64,000 nt of DNA. Origin: Paraglaciecola sp. L3A3 (GTDB taxonomy: Bacteria; Pseudomonadota; Gammaproteobacteria; Enterobacterales; Alteromonadaceae). The notes under the pieces were generated by a model. That model was not told the origin of the DNA. It did not search any database and worked only from the letters and a program-made list of their open reading frames with translations. The stretch lies in the NCBI RefSeq assembly GCF_009796765.1, contig NZ_CP047023.1, positions 4,943,501-5,007,500 on the forward strand, given 5' to 3'. Positions 40,291-47,622 of this stretch are shown one piece after another. How positions within the stretch are numbered: the stretch's first letter is position 1; each line of letters begins with the position of its first letter. The translations under genes were made by a program, and so were the position numbers.

Positions 40291-40358
40291 TTATAAGTGA
40301 TATTTTGATTTGTAAGTGGATTTCGTAAGTTGTAAGTGGAATCTGGAAATGTAAGTGA
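40291..40358 (+). repeat. Four iterated TGTAAGTG units at about 20-base spacing
   Basis: TATAAGTGA, TGTAAGTGG, TGTAAGTGG and TGTAAGTGA begin at 40292, 40311, 40331 and 40350, that is 19, 20 and 19 bases apart, on the same strand. They lie about 100-165 bases upstream of the fic start and about 300 bases inside the island end. Two-turn phasing suggests a protein binding on one face of the DNA: a regulator of fic or arm-type sites of an integrase. Confidence 0.6.
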
Positions 40359-40455
40359 AAATATTTGCAGCTGGGAAATGAGCATCTCCCTATAAAACTC
40401 AATATGCATCATCTCACTTTAAAAATAAAGCTCCTTACTCAAATAAAATATAAAA

Positions 40456-42024
40456 ATGAATCCAGTCGGCTATACATTTCTCAATCAACACTACAACTTA
40501 CTTCTACCTAAGTTAGGTTTAGAAGTATATCAAGATATGCACTCTGATGTAGAGAAGACCGTTACATATGGTGCCTCTAATCGACTCGTCTTACCTAAAT
40601 CCCGAAAAAATTTATCAACGCCATACGAAAATATGGTGGCTGCAATAAAGTATCAAGGTATTCGCTTACATTTTTTTGCAGCAATATTTAAAGTTGTAGA
40701 CGAAAAAGAACTCACCGCATTTATCGCTGACAAGCCCATGGCGCAGTTAAACCGTGTTATTTGGTATTTGTATGAATGGCTCACAAATAAACGCCTAGAC
40801 TTGCCAGCGCTTACATCTGGTAATTATGTTCAACTGTTCGATGATAGATTCTATTTTACACTTACCGAAGGCGTCCGAGACAAACGAACTAGAGTTGTAA
40901 ATAACGCTATCGGAACAAAAGATTTTTGCCCAACCGTTCGTAAAACACCAGAAATCGTTAAGCTTGCCGAAACGGACGTATATCAAACAGCCTATGAAGA
41001 AGTACAAAGGTTAGGTAAGACTATTTCGGCAGATGTTATCGGCCGTTCTATAAACTATTTATATACAAAAGAAACCCGTTCTTCTACGGAAATTGAAAAT
41101 GAAAAGCCTGACAAAAAAAGAATGCAACGGTTCCTCAATGCCATTAAAAATGCAGGGTTATTTGAGTTATCAAAAGATAAACTGATTGATATACAAAACC
41201 AAATTGTTGCTGAAAAGGTGCGTGCCTCAGACTACAGAACAATAGAGATTTATGTTGGTACTACCATTCAAAAATACGGAATTGTAGATGAAGACGTTCA
41301 TTATGTAGGCGCTAAAGCTGAACAGCTAGAAAGCATGATGAGCGGCTTGCTCAGAACACACGACAATCTTATGCTTGATGGTAAAATTCCTTCGTTAATT
41401 CATGCCGCAGTTATATCTTTTGCAGAAGTTTACATACACCCATTCGATGATGGTAATGGCAGAATACATCGTTATCTCATCCATGATGTTATGAAGCAGA
41501 GAGAGCCTGCTCATAAATTCATTATTCCTATTTCAGCCGCAATTTTAAAGAATACAGAAAGGTACGACGAGGTTCTTGAATCGATTTCAAAACCAATAAT
41601 GGCGATGCTGGACTGGGAATTAGACGCAGAAAATGGCAATAGCATTATCATTAATAATGATATCGACTACATGTATCGTTTTCCTGATTACACAGAACAT
41701 GTGAAATTTGTCTACGAGATGATGAACTCCGCAATCTCAAACGATCTCATTGAAGAAATATGCTTGTTATTAGTTTTCGACATCATCAAAAAATCAATGG
41801 ATCAAATTGAAGATATTCCCAACATGAAATTAGACACACTAGTGTCAATAATTGTTAGTGGTGGCGGAACCGTCTCAAAAAGAAAAAGAGCGATGTTTCT
41901 TCAGTATTTAGATGAAGAACAACTCATCGATATCGAACAAAAATCTATTAAAATCATTTCTGAAACCCAAGAGAAATTTGGAATTAACATTCAAAACTTA
42001 GTAATTAAGACCAAGACAGATTAG
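40456..42024 (+). CDS. Fic-domain protein with N-terminal inhibitory motif
   Basis: A 522-residue Fic protein. The catalytic motif HPFDDGNGRIHR spans residues 328-339, with His328 as the general base. An inhibitory motif of the [S/T]xxxE[G/N] type, STEIEN, is at 210-215 before the Fic core, as in class II Fic enzymes, where its Glu blocks ATP binding. The N-terminal ~190 residues and the C-terminal ~150 residues (ending in a winged-helix-like segment) are not in a family I can name. Fic enzymes transfer AMP or another nucleotide to target proteins. First gene of the island; toxin, defence or stress roles are all possible. Confidence 0.85.
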   Translation: MNPVGYTFLNQHYNLLLPKLGLEVYQDMHSDVEKTVTYGASNRLVLPKSRKNLSTPYENMVAAIKYQGIRLHFFAAIFKVVDEKELTAFIADKPMAQLNRVIWYLYEWLTNKRLDLPALTSGNYVQLFDDRFYFTLTEGVRDKRTRVVNNAIGTKDFCPTVRKTPEIVKLAETDVYQTAYEEVQRLGKTISADVIGRSINYLYTKETRSSTEIENEKPDKKRMQRFLNAIKNAGLFELSKDKLIDIQNQIVAEKVRASDYRTIEIYVGTTIQKYGIVDEDVHYVGAKAEQLESMMSGLLRTHDNLMLDGKIPSLIHAAVISFAEVYIHPFDDGNGRIHRYLIHDVMKQREPAHKFIIPISAAILKNTERYDEVLESISKPIMAMLDWELDAENGNSIIINNDIDYMYRFPDYTEHVKFVYEMMNSAISNDLIEEICLLLVFDIIKKSMDQIEDIPNMKLDTLVSIIVSGGGTVSKRKRAMFLQYLDEEQLIDIEQKSIKIISETQEKFGINIQNLVIKTKTD

Positions 42025-42079
42025 CGCCGTTGAACATATACCAATTCAGTATCATTAGCTGAATTAGTCATCATTCAAC

Positions 42080-42181
42080 ATGACAATTTGGATTGACACA
42101 GCTTTATCACTTGATTATTTAAAATCCGAAGGACTTTATTCATTGCGTGATGGTTGGATTGCGATTCACTATCCTAAGTGA
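42080..42181 (+). pseudogene. C-terminal remnant of a group II intron reverse transcriptase
   Basis: A 33-codon open stretch ending YSLRDGWIAIHYPK-stop lies directly before the 3' ribozyme domains of a group II intron, where the maturase ORF of such introns ends. The upstream part of the reverse transcriptase is missing: the reading ends at about 42,080 against unrelated sequence. This is the 3' stub of an intron truncated by deletion. The protein call rests on position and style. Confidence 0.5.
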
Positions 42182-42250
42182 AACGCCCTGTGCGGAGCCG
42201 CATGCAGGGTGTTGTGGGGGCTGGAGGTTAGAGACCTCCGGCTACCCGAT
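42182..42250 (+). mobile_element. 3' end (domains V-VI) of a truncated group II intron
   Basis: GCCCTGTGCGGAGCCGCATG, then GGGGGCTGGAGGTTAG and GACCTCCGGCTACCCGAT, is the stereotyped 3' end of bacterial group II introns: a domain V hairpin, then a domain VI stem with a bulged A and a terminal AY. The likely 3' splice site is after 42250, only 7 bases from the stop of the opposing MltR-like gene. Confidence 0.75.
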
Positions 42251-42257
42251 TATGGTG

Positions 42258-42839
42258 CTATTCATCAGCTTTCTCAGCTACCAATCCCATAAAGCCCGCA
42301 CCTTTAGGTGGGGCTTTATCATTGGTGTTATACCAACGAGAATCAGGAACCCAGCTTTTAGCTTCTCTTTTTTCTTTTTGAACCCATTCAGGTCGGTAAA
42401 ATAATCGAAGAACTATGCAAACAATTGCATTTACCAATCGAAATCGAGTCGTTAAATTTTCTTTAGGTGTCTCGTCAGGCAGTGGTGATTGAAGGCTAGA
42501 ACACATGCCCTTGATTTTGTCATTTTCAAATGACAAACCATGCCTAGCATGGGCAAATTCATTTCTTATTTTTCGGATTAATCCAATTTCTTGGTACTCA
42601 AATTTATCTATTAATCCTAACGAATAGCAAGCCTCTATTTTTGCAGAAAACGTACCTAATGGTGCATTTGGGTCATTTAACAATCTGTTAGTAGATTTAC
42701 CTTCAATAAAGAAAAACTCTAAAGTTTTATGAAGTTTTTCATCGATTAGAGCGGCACCAACTAAAGGTAACCCTCTATCAGTTTCAGCTTGTAGCTCTTG
42801 AACAAAGCTAGCTAGATCTTCGGCATATTCGACTAACAT
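42258..42839 (-). CDS. MltR-family protein
   Basis: A 193-residue soluble protein. Stretches VGAALIDEKLHKTLEFFF, LLNDPNAPLGTFSAKIEACY, SLGLIDKFEYQEIGLIRKIR and NEFAHARHGLSFEND match the MltR family, named after the mannitol operon repressor, which has an all-helical HEPN-like fold. Many members sit in accessory DNA with no link to mannitol. The ATG at 42839 follows GGAGATACG; the frame extends upstream into intron sequence and that part is not coding. A group II intron ends just upstream of its leader, and another remnant abuts its stop. Confidence 0.75.
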   Translation of the reverse strand: MLVEYAEDLASFVQELQAETDRGLPLVGAALIDEKLHKTLEFFFIEGKSTNRLLNDPNAPLGTFSAKIEACYSLGLIDKFEYQEIGLIRKIRNEFAHARHGLSFENDKIKGMCSSLQSPLPDETPKENLTTRFRLVNAIVCIVLRLFYRPEWVQKEKREAKSWVPDSRWYNTNDKAPPKGAGFMGLVAEKADE

Positions 42840-42863
42840 CGTATCTCCTTTGCACCAATCGTG

Positions 42864-43639
42864 GTAGAGCGGCCCATTACTGAGCCGACCCCACACAGAT
42901 CCGGACGTGCGGAACTACCGCATCCGGCTCTTCAGTTATATATATAATCGTGCAGACATTACCTTCACGTGTTAAATAATAAAACATCATCTTTCGTTCC
43001 TCTGTCCAGCGACATTTAATTACCAGCACAGCTTCGTCTGAATGTAACGAATTGCAATTCAGTTGTCATGCATTATCCAGCCCTACGTGTCCGGTGCATG
43101 TATCTATTGCAATTCTGATATAACTGCTTGCCCCTTCGCCATGTGGTTGGCTTTCCCAACCTCAAACTACTATGAGCAAGTCTGACTGCCAAAGGGTCAT
43201 CGTTCGTCTCGCTTGTGGCTTAACTACCCTACCATTTTCCTTATGGAACACCTTTGGCTCTCTCAAGTTCTCAATACATCTCTTTATACATGCCACGGCT
43301 TTAGAACTCCGCTGACTCGCCACAACCTTGCCATTTCAGACACGCTGAATAACGGTTGCTTTGCTTGGACTTCGACGGCGTTACAAGCCTCGTCAGTCAG
43401 AACTTAATTTATTATCGGAGCGATAACAGCACTTCAGGAACACGCATTCCCTATGGCCTATATAATTCTCTGTGTACGCTTCACCTATATTGTTCATCTG
43501 GTTGCGAATACATCGCTGATAAGTATCTCACCAATCCCAGACTCCGCCATAGGTGCAACACTCGATACAGGTGGCTGGCTAAGCCTTACCTGACAGGGAC
43601 TTACACCCTGCAAGATGCATCAAGCTTCGCTTGACGCAC
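42864..43639 (-). mobile_element. ORF-less group II intron
   Basis: Read on the minus strand it begins GTGCGTCAAGC (5' GUGYG), continues with GCAGGGTGTAAGTCCCTG and TCGAGTGTTGCACCTATGG, has the domain III-like GGTTGGGAAAGCCAACC and ATGGCGAAGGGG, a domain V hairpin (GAGCCGGATGCGGTAG, TCCGCACGTCCGGAT, about 42898-42935), and a domain VI-like stem ending CTAC at about 42864. At ~776 bases it has no room for a reverse transcriptase, so it would depend on one in trans. Short open frames on the plus strand here are artefacts. Ends are good to a few bases. Confidence 0.75.
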
Positions 43640-43642
43640 TAA

Positions 43643-43747
43643 CGCTTAACATATGGGGCAATTACTTGCTGGCTATACTGCGCGAAGCGCCAGCCAGTGA
43701 GTAATTGTCCCAGCGAGCTTGCGAGCGAAATGATGATTTTGTTATGC
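43643..43747 (-). other. Integron attC site
   Basis: On the minus strand: R'' box GCATAAC (43747-43741) right after the cassette gene stop, an imperfect palindrome with arms GGGACAATTACTCACTGGC and GCCAGCAAGTAATTGCCCC, then AAGC-GTTAG at 43647-43639. The R'' box is the exact complement of GTTATGC at the cassette's own 5' end (44138-44132), as recombination geometry demands. The group II intron begins 4 bases past the G of the core. Confidence 0.75.
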
Positions 43748-43751
43748 ATTC

Positions 43752-44135
43752 CTAACTCACAATTATCTCTATGTGGTAAATAAGGCAGTTATTTCGAATA
43801 AGTCCGTAACCCCAAGAACCATAAAGGCCATTCCAAGAAGATCTACTTGTTTCTAATTCGAATATTTCATCTCCTTCGGTGTAGTGACTTTTTAAGTCTG
43901 ATAGGCTTTGTCTAAATGTAGAATAGCGATCGGATAGATATCCGTCAGAAGAAAGCCTAGACTCCAGCTCAACCAAAGTTAGTTCACTGGCAACTTTATA
44001 GAAGGTCGGTTCCATTTCGACACAAGCACCCTCATAAAGCATCAGACTTATAGAGCTTCTCCACAGCAAAATATAATGGAGAGCGACAAACGCTATTAAA
44101 GCTATCGAAAAATATAAAAGTAACTTTTTATGCAT
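43752..44135 (-). CDS. Integron cassette-encoded single-pass membrane protein
   Basis: A 127-residue protein. One N-terminal hydrophobic helix (residues 6-27, LYFSIALIAFVALHYILLW) is followed by a ~100-residue soluble domain with no family I recognise (contains LYEGACVEMEPTFYKVA and GLYGSWGYGLIRNNCLIYH). Its ATG lies inside the GTTATGC core at the cassette boundary, and its stop is followed at once by attC, the compact layout of a mobile gene cassette. No integron integrase or further cassette is visible. Confidence 0.65.
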   Translation of the reverse strand: MHKKLLLYFSIALIAFVALHYILLWRSSISLMLYEGACVEMEPTFYKVASELTLVELESRLSSDGYLSDRYSTFRQSLSDLKSHYTEGDEIFELETSRSSWNGLYGSWGYGLIRNNCLIYHIEIIVS

Positions 44136-44595
44136 AACAGCTTATTATGTAGACGTCTCAGTAAATTCCAGACACCTACGTGAATCAATAATCTTAAGTT
44201 TACCAATAATCAATAAGTTAGAAAGCATTTTGATCACTAAACTTACCTTTCAAATAGGATATTACTGAGAAGTTTCAGTAATATCCTCGATATGTTTGAT
44301 GGATTTAAATCGCACGAAACAGCACTTTGAATGGTAATTTAAAGTTGAATGTGTGCTTTACTTTGTTCTTTCAAACTTTCCAGTGTATTAACTGAATGTC
44401 CGCAATGCACAACGCTGACTGTTAGATTATGTTAAGAGCACTTGCCTTAAAAAGTCAGTTCAAGTCTAAGCTACTACACAGTTGCAGTAGTAACAAAAAT
44501 CACTCGTGTTAGATTCTCAGAGCAAGGTTTACGACTTATATTCAAGGGTGCCATCCATGGCGAGGACATAACTGTTTTTAGTGTTTTCTAGATAA
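44136..44595. repeat. Gap with a perfect 13-base inverted repeat (44256-44287)
   Basis: No gene is supported. AGGATATTACTGA (44256-44268), a 6-base loop, and TCAGTAATATCCT (44275-44287) form a perfect hairpin. It has no T-run on either side, so it is more likely an operator or a structural site than a terminator. Confidence 0.6.
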
Positions 44596-44817
44596 CTAGA
44601 AAAATCGCCATATGGCGAATGAAAGTAGTGTGTAACCATTGCGCTTTTCTTTCGTCAGGGCTGCATAACGAGTCATACCTGATAATACCTTGTGAATACC
44701 AATCATATTCAGCATTGCGAAACCAACATTTAAGGTCGTTATAAACATGACGAGACAAACACCACTTAACATACCTAGAAAAATGCCAATAGTTTGATGA
44801 GCCTCAAGTTCACTCAC
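44596..44817 (-). CDS. Small membrane protein in the mob region
   Basis: A 73-residue protein with a strong hydrophobic stretch (residues ~10-42, IGIFLGMLSGVCLVMFITTL, NVGFAMLNMIGI), one or two helices, and a short basic tail. It starts in a 4-base overlap with the upstream 123-residue gene, which supports translation. No family is recognised. It is last in a three-gene minus-strand unit divergent from the putative relaxase gene. Confidence 0.5.
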   Translation of the reverse strand: MSELEAHQTIGIFLGMLSGVCLVMFITTLNVGFAMLNMIGIHKVLSGMTRYAALTKEKRNGYTLLSFAIWRFF

Positions 44818-45185
44818 AAGTCATCCCAACTATTATTACAATCGTCATTCATAAAAGAATCTGACATTGAGTTATCAAAACTATCCTCGCTGCATGACAT
44901 CGAAGAGGTGGAGTCATCAATTATAGTAGGGGTATCAATTTCTAATGGTTGAAACAAACTGTCATCTTCAAACATATTGCAGCCTACTTGACCTTCACTG
45001 GAGCCAAACACGTTACCTCCAACATCAATCATCGAGTGATTGTCAGTCATTGGTAGCCCAGAAGATGGGTTAACCATCGGTATCGACGGGATACCACTTA
45101 GGGGTGTCACGCTAATGTCAGTTTCATTATTATGATTCAAAGGCGGTATACCTAAAAATCCGGCTAGCGTCATTTCATGTTTCAT
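44814..45185 (-). CDS. Acidic, Ser/Asp-rich protein in the mob region
   Basis: A 123-residue protein of unusual composition: an N-terminal segment MTLAGFLGIPPLNH, a middle rich in Pro, Ser and Gly, and a C-terminal third dominated by Asp and Ser (STSSMSCSEDSFDNS, ending NSWDDL). It is probably disordered. It has no signal peptide. It overlaps its upstream neighbour by 11 bases and its downstream neighbour by 4. Function unknown; an acidic DNA-mimic or partner-binding tail is only a guess. Confidence 0.5.
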   Translation of the reverse strand: MKHEMTLAGFLGIPPLNHNNETDISVTPLSGIPSIPMVNPSSGLPMTDNHSMIDVGGNVFGSSEGQVGCNMFEDDSLFQPLEIDTPTIIDDSTSSMSCSEDSFDNSMSDSFMNDDCNNSWDDL

Positions 45186-45429
45186 CTGATTTTCTCTTTA
45201 TTAAGTGCCTGTTGAGACTAGAAAATTTAATGATTTTGTGATAACTTTCAAATTCTTTTACTGCAATGTCAGCAGAAAAAATTTGCCTCTTAAAGCGATT
45301 CAATTCATCAAAAATATTCTTCCTTTTTCTTTTCGCTAACAGCGCAAAACGGTCTATCTCAGCATGAGATACGCCCCAAAAAAAGCACGTTTGATAAAAC
45401 GTTAATACACAGCGTAGCTGGGTGGACAT
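45175..45429 (-). CDS. Small basic protein in the mob region
   Basis: An 84-residue candidate starting at the ATG at 45429. The frame stays open to 45522, but that part runs into the hairpin-rich region and looks non-coding. The C-terminal two thirds are basic and helical (RFALLAKRKRKNIFDELNRF, LNRHLIKRKSDET), suggesting DNA or RNA binding. No clear ribosome site precedes the ATG. It overlaps the acidic gene by 11 bases. It could be a relaxosome accessory protein; this is inference from position. Confidence 0.4.
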   Translation of the reverse strand: MSTQLRCVLTFYQTCFFWGVSHAEIDRFALLAKRKRKNIFDELNRFKRQIFSADIAVKEFESYHKIIKFSSLNRHLIKRKSDET

Positions 45430-45451
45430 GAAATGGGAGCCCAGCGAAGCA

Positions 45452-45763
45452 GGCACACGTCTACAGCGTAGACTACCCCCAATTTTGTTTTTGCTCTGCA
45501 AAAACTCACAGTTGGTTGGCACAACAAAACTGTGAGCCTTCTGTTTTTTCGGTAGAAAAAATAACGCGCTGCGACAGCAGTAACGTCAATGCTAAAAGCA
45601 TACGTGAGCGTGGCAGAAATGGGGGTAGTACACGCAGTGGACGTGTGCCAGTCTTGAGTGTTGTCAATGCTAGCACGAAGTGCGTTAAGTCTGGCCGTTG
45701 CGGGACGCAACATCAGGACAGACGTGCATTTACAGCATAAAAGTGACCACTCGAAGAGTGGTC
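45452..45763. other. Hairpin-rich region, candidate oriT or structured RNA
   Basis: A cluster of small hairpins, many with 3-base loops: GTCTAC-AGC-GTAGAC (45459-45473), CTCACAGTT/AACTGTGAG (45505-45536), GCTG-CGA-CAGC (45568-45578), GCAC-GAA-GTGC (45673-45683), GTTGCG-GGA-CGCAAC (45697-45711), and GACCACTC-GAA-GAGTGGTC (45745-45763). In addition GGCACACGTC/GACGTGTGCC and ACTACCCCCA/TGGGGGTAGT are nested inverted repeats in exact register. It lies between the small-gene unit and the relaxase-like gene, where an origin of transfer is expected. Confidence 0.55.
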
Positions 45764-45905
45764 ATAATAAGCAAAGCGTGCAGTTTTGGGTCCCGATAAA
45801 CATAGTGGGTAGTTATACACAGCATGTCCGGATGAAAACCGGTGCTTTGCAATAGTTCGTAGCTAGCGGTGTTAGTTAATGTCATCACATTGGAACAAGG
45901 ATGAC

Positions 45906-46748
45906 ATGATGACGATTGAACGATATTTAGATATTAATATGCATTACCAACCAGGTAAAAATAATAATCAAACAGGTAAAAACCGACGAGAGATGACGGT
46001 TAAGTTATGCGCGAGATTTAATATAGTTGACCCAATACTGATTGCTTGGCTGTATGGCGTGTCCCACAGGCGGGCGCTAGAGCACTTAAACAATCTAGCG
46101 AACAAAGAAGGCCTACTCATTTGTGTTCACACAATACGGGCACCCACAGGCCGCGTGTACACATTAAGTTATCAAGGGGCTAACTATGCACGGCAGTTAT
46201 TGAGCATTCCTGTTATTTTCAGAAAAACAGCCAAGCCTTCGCTTCAAATTAACCAAAATGCTGTCATCCATAATTTGCAAAATGCCTATATTTTAATGAG
46301 AGGTATTCATCACTATGATGCAGAAGGGCGGCATGCTCCCATGTGGGATGGGTTGGTATCTGAGCCAGAATTTTGTCGAATATATGCAAGTAACAGTATC
46401 AGAAATGTCGATGGACTGGTGAGAGAGAGTGGTCACAATAAAACTATTTGTGGGGTTGAAATGGAAAATTCATTTAAAACCAAAGCGACTAGAAACACCA
46501 TACTGTTGCGATACTTATACAGCTTGAAACAAGGCCACTATGAAAAGGTATTTTTAGTCTCGCAATCTCACGATATTCTAAAAGATATTAGGCGTTTTCA
46601 TACTCAGTTGTTTGATGAGCTCACCACAGCTTACAATAAAAAGACCAAACAGCCTTTTATCACCACACATGATGCGGATTTACTGCAACAGCGTATTATA
46701 TATCGCAGCAAATTTTGTGATGAATTACAGAAGTTGTTCTACCCATAA
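45906..46748 (+). CDS. MOB_C-type relaxase / replication-relaxation family protein
   Basis: About 280 residues from the ATG at 45906, chosen because AAGGA stands 4-7 bases before it and the next ATG; an ATG at 45879 lacks a site. Counting residues from 45879, 41-110 form a winged helix (LCARFNIVDPILIAWLYGVS, GRVYTLSYQGANYARQL). A nuclease-like core has D178 (NVDGLV), then E194 and E196 and K200/K202 in CGVEMENSFKTKATR, a PD-(D/E)XK pattern. This fits the MobC relaxases of the CloDF13 type, which nick oriT without an HUH domain. No coupling protein is nearby, so the element would be mobilizable only. It ends at a terminator. Confidence 0.6.
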   Translation: MMTIERYLDINMHYQPGKNNNQTGKNRREMTVKLCARFNIVDPILIAWLYGVSHRRALEHLNNLANKEGLLICVHTIRAPTGRVYTLSYQGANYARQLLSIPVIFRKTAKPSLQINQNAVIHNLQNAYILMRGIHHYDAEGRHAPMWDGLVSEPEFCRIYASNSIRNVDGLVRESGHNKTICGVEMENSFKTKATRNTILLRYLYSLKQGHYEKVFLVSQSHDILKDIRRFHTQLFDELTTAYNKKTKQPFITTHDADLLQQRIIYRSKFCDELQKLFYP

Positions 46749-46771
46749 AAAAAGCGCTCAAATGAGCGCTT
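46745..46771 (+). terminator. Terminator after the relaxase-like gene
   Basis: AAAAAAAGCGCTC, loop AAAT, GAGCGCTT: a 9-base stem (AAGCGCTC/GAGCGCTT) overlapping the stop region of the gene, flanked by an A-run that favours use from the minus strand as well. Confidence 0.7.
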
Positions 46772-46787
46772 AACAAAGACAGGTTGT

Positions 46788-47009
46788 CTAATTAGATAAC
46801 CATTTACATCTAACCCATATTTCAATAAGCCAAATTCCCGCAGCGACTGCGATCACTTCCATTCCGCGTAGCGGAAAATGGGGAGACATCTCAACCCCCA
46901 TTACTACGTCCAGCAAAAATACAATAGTTAAAGTGTTGCGCATCATGCGAAGAAAGGGAGGTATATTGGGTAGTAATATGTTCTGAATAAATGTGTTTTT
47001 TGTCTTCAT
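46788..47009 (-). CDS. Small membrane protein
   Basis: A 73-residue protein with a hydrophobic helix near residues 25-40 and another near 50-65 (MEVIAVAAGIWLIEIWV). A clear AGGAG stands 6 bases before its ATG at 47009, which supports translation. A triloop hairpin TTCCGC-GTA-GCGGAA lies inside the coding sequence. No family recognised. It is convergent with the relaxase-like gene and separated from it by the terminator. Confidence 0.5.
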   Translation of the reverse strand: MKTKNTFIQNILLPNIPPFLRMMRNTLTIVFLLDVVMGVEMSPHFPLRGMEVIAVAAGIWLIEIWVRCKWLSN

Positions 47010-47070
47010 GCAGGTCTCCTATGTTGGTCTGCATAAAGACATAAGTACCTAGTATGGAAATTATAAATAC

Positions 47071-47100
47071 AAAAACAGACGCGGAAGTGCGTCTGTTTTT
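47071..47100. terminator. Rho-independent terminator-like hairpin
   Basis: AAAAACAGACGC, loop GGAAGT, GCGTCTGTTTTT: a perfect 12-base stem with A- and T-runs on both sides. It stands upstream of the small membrane gene and isolates it from neighbouring transcription. Confidence 0.75.
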
Positions 47101-47622
47101 GCCCACTGAATATCGAATAGCGTCACCGTAATTCAGTATCATCAACTTTAGATGTCACTCAATCAAAACATTGTCCCAAAATGCTTTCTCTTAAAATGTC
47201 GTCGGGAAAAACGACTGTGGGGTTTTTAGAGTAGTGAGTTATTGGCCTAAAGTGTTTAATTACTGCCCTCAGTAATAAATAGAAGCCTGACAGGCGAAAA
47301 GTAACTGATGATGGGATTTTTTATGTTACTCAATACAATCTTTGGTAATTCAGATACGACAAATCGCTTGGTGTTAACAGTCTAAACTGTAGTATCCGAT
47401 ATTTAATGGCGTAATTTATTGACTTAATCTGATAGCCAGCAAAGTGCCAGAAGCGGACACACATGAATTCTCTGCTATCCGCAAATTTCAGCGGCTCGGA
47501 CCCAGCAGGTCTTCATAATGAGGCTGCTTAAGGTTTATCAAAACGCAACAGATTTTTTCTAGCCCAATTCCCGACACTGGCAATCCAATTAACATAGCCT
47601 TGGTAGCCTCAACACTAATTTG
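47101..47622. other. Intergenic stretch
   Basis: No gene or strong signal is seen in 520 bases. The segment near 47,449-47,467 (AGTGCCAGAAGCGGACAC) resembles fragments of the interspersed intergenic repeat found further right in the island. Confidence 0.35.

Noticed and set aside
43213..43634. Two overlapping plus-strand open frames (64 and 92 codons) that look like small proteins
   Set aside because: They lie entirely in the antisense of a group II intron ribozyme. Their sequences follow from conserved RNA structure, not coding constraint, and no ribosome site precedes them.
45452..45763. Retron msr-msd
   Set aside because: The nested inverted repeats would suit it, but no reverse transcriptase gene is adjacent; the only RT trace in the island is a group II intron stub 3 kb away.
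45516..45855. Open frames of 74 and 65 codons on the plus strand
   Set aside because: They cross the hairpin-rich region. Composition is that of the repeats, and no ribosome site or family is seen; a structured DNA or RNA element explains the stretch better.
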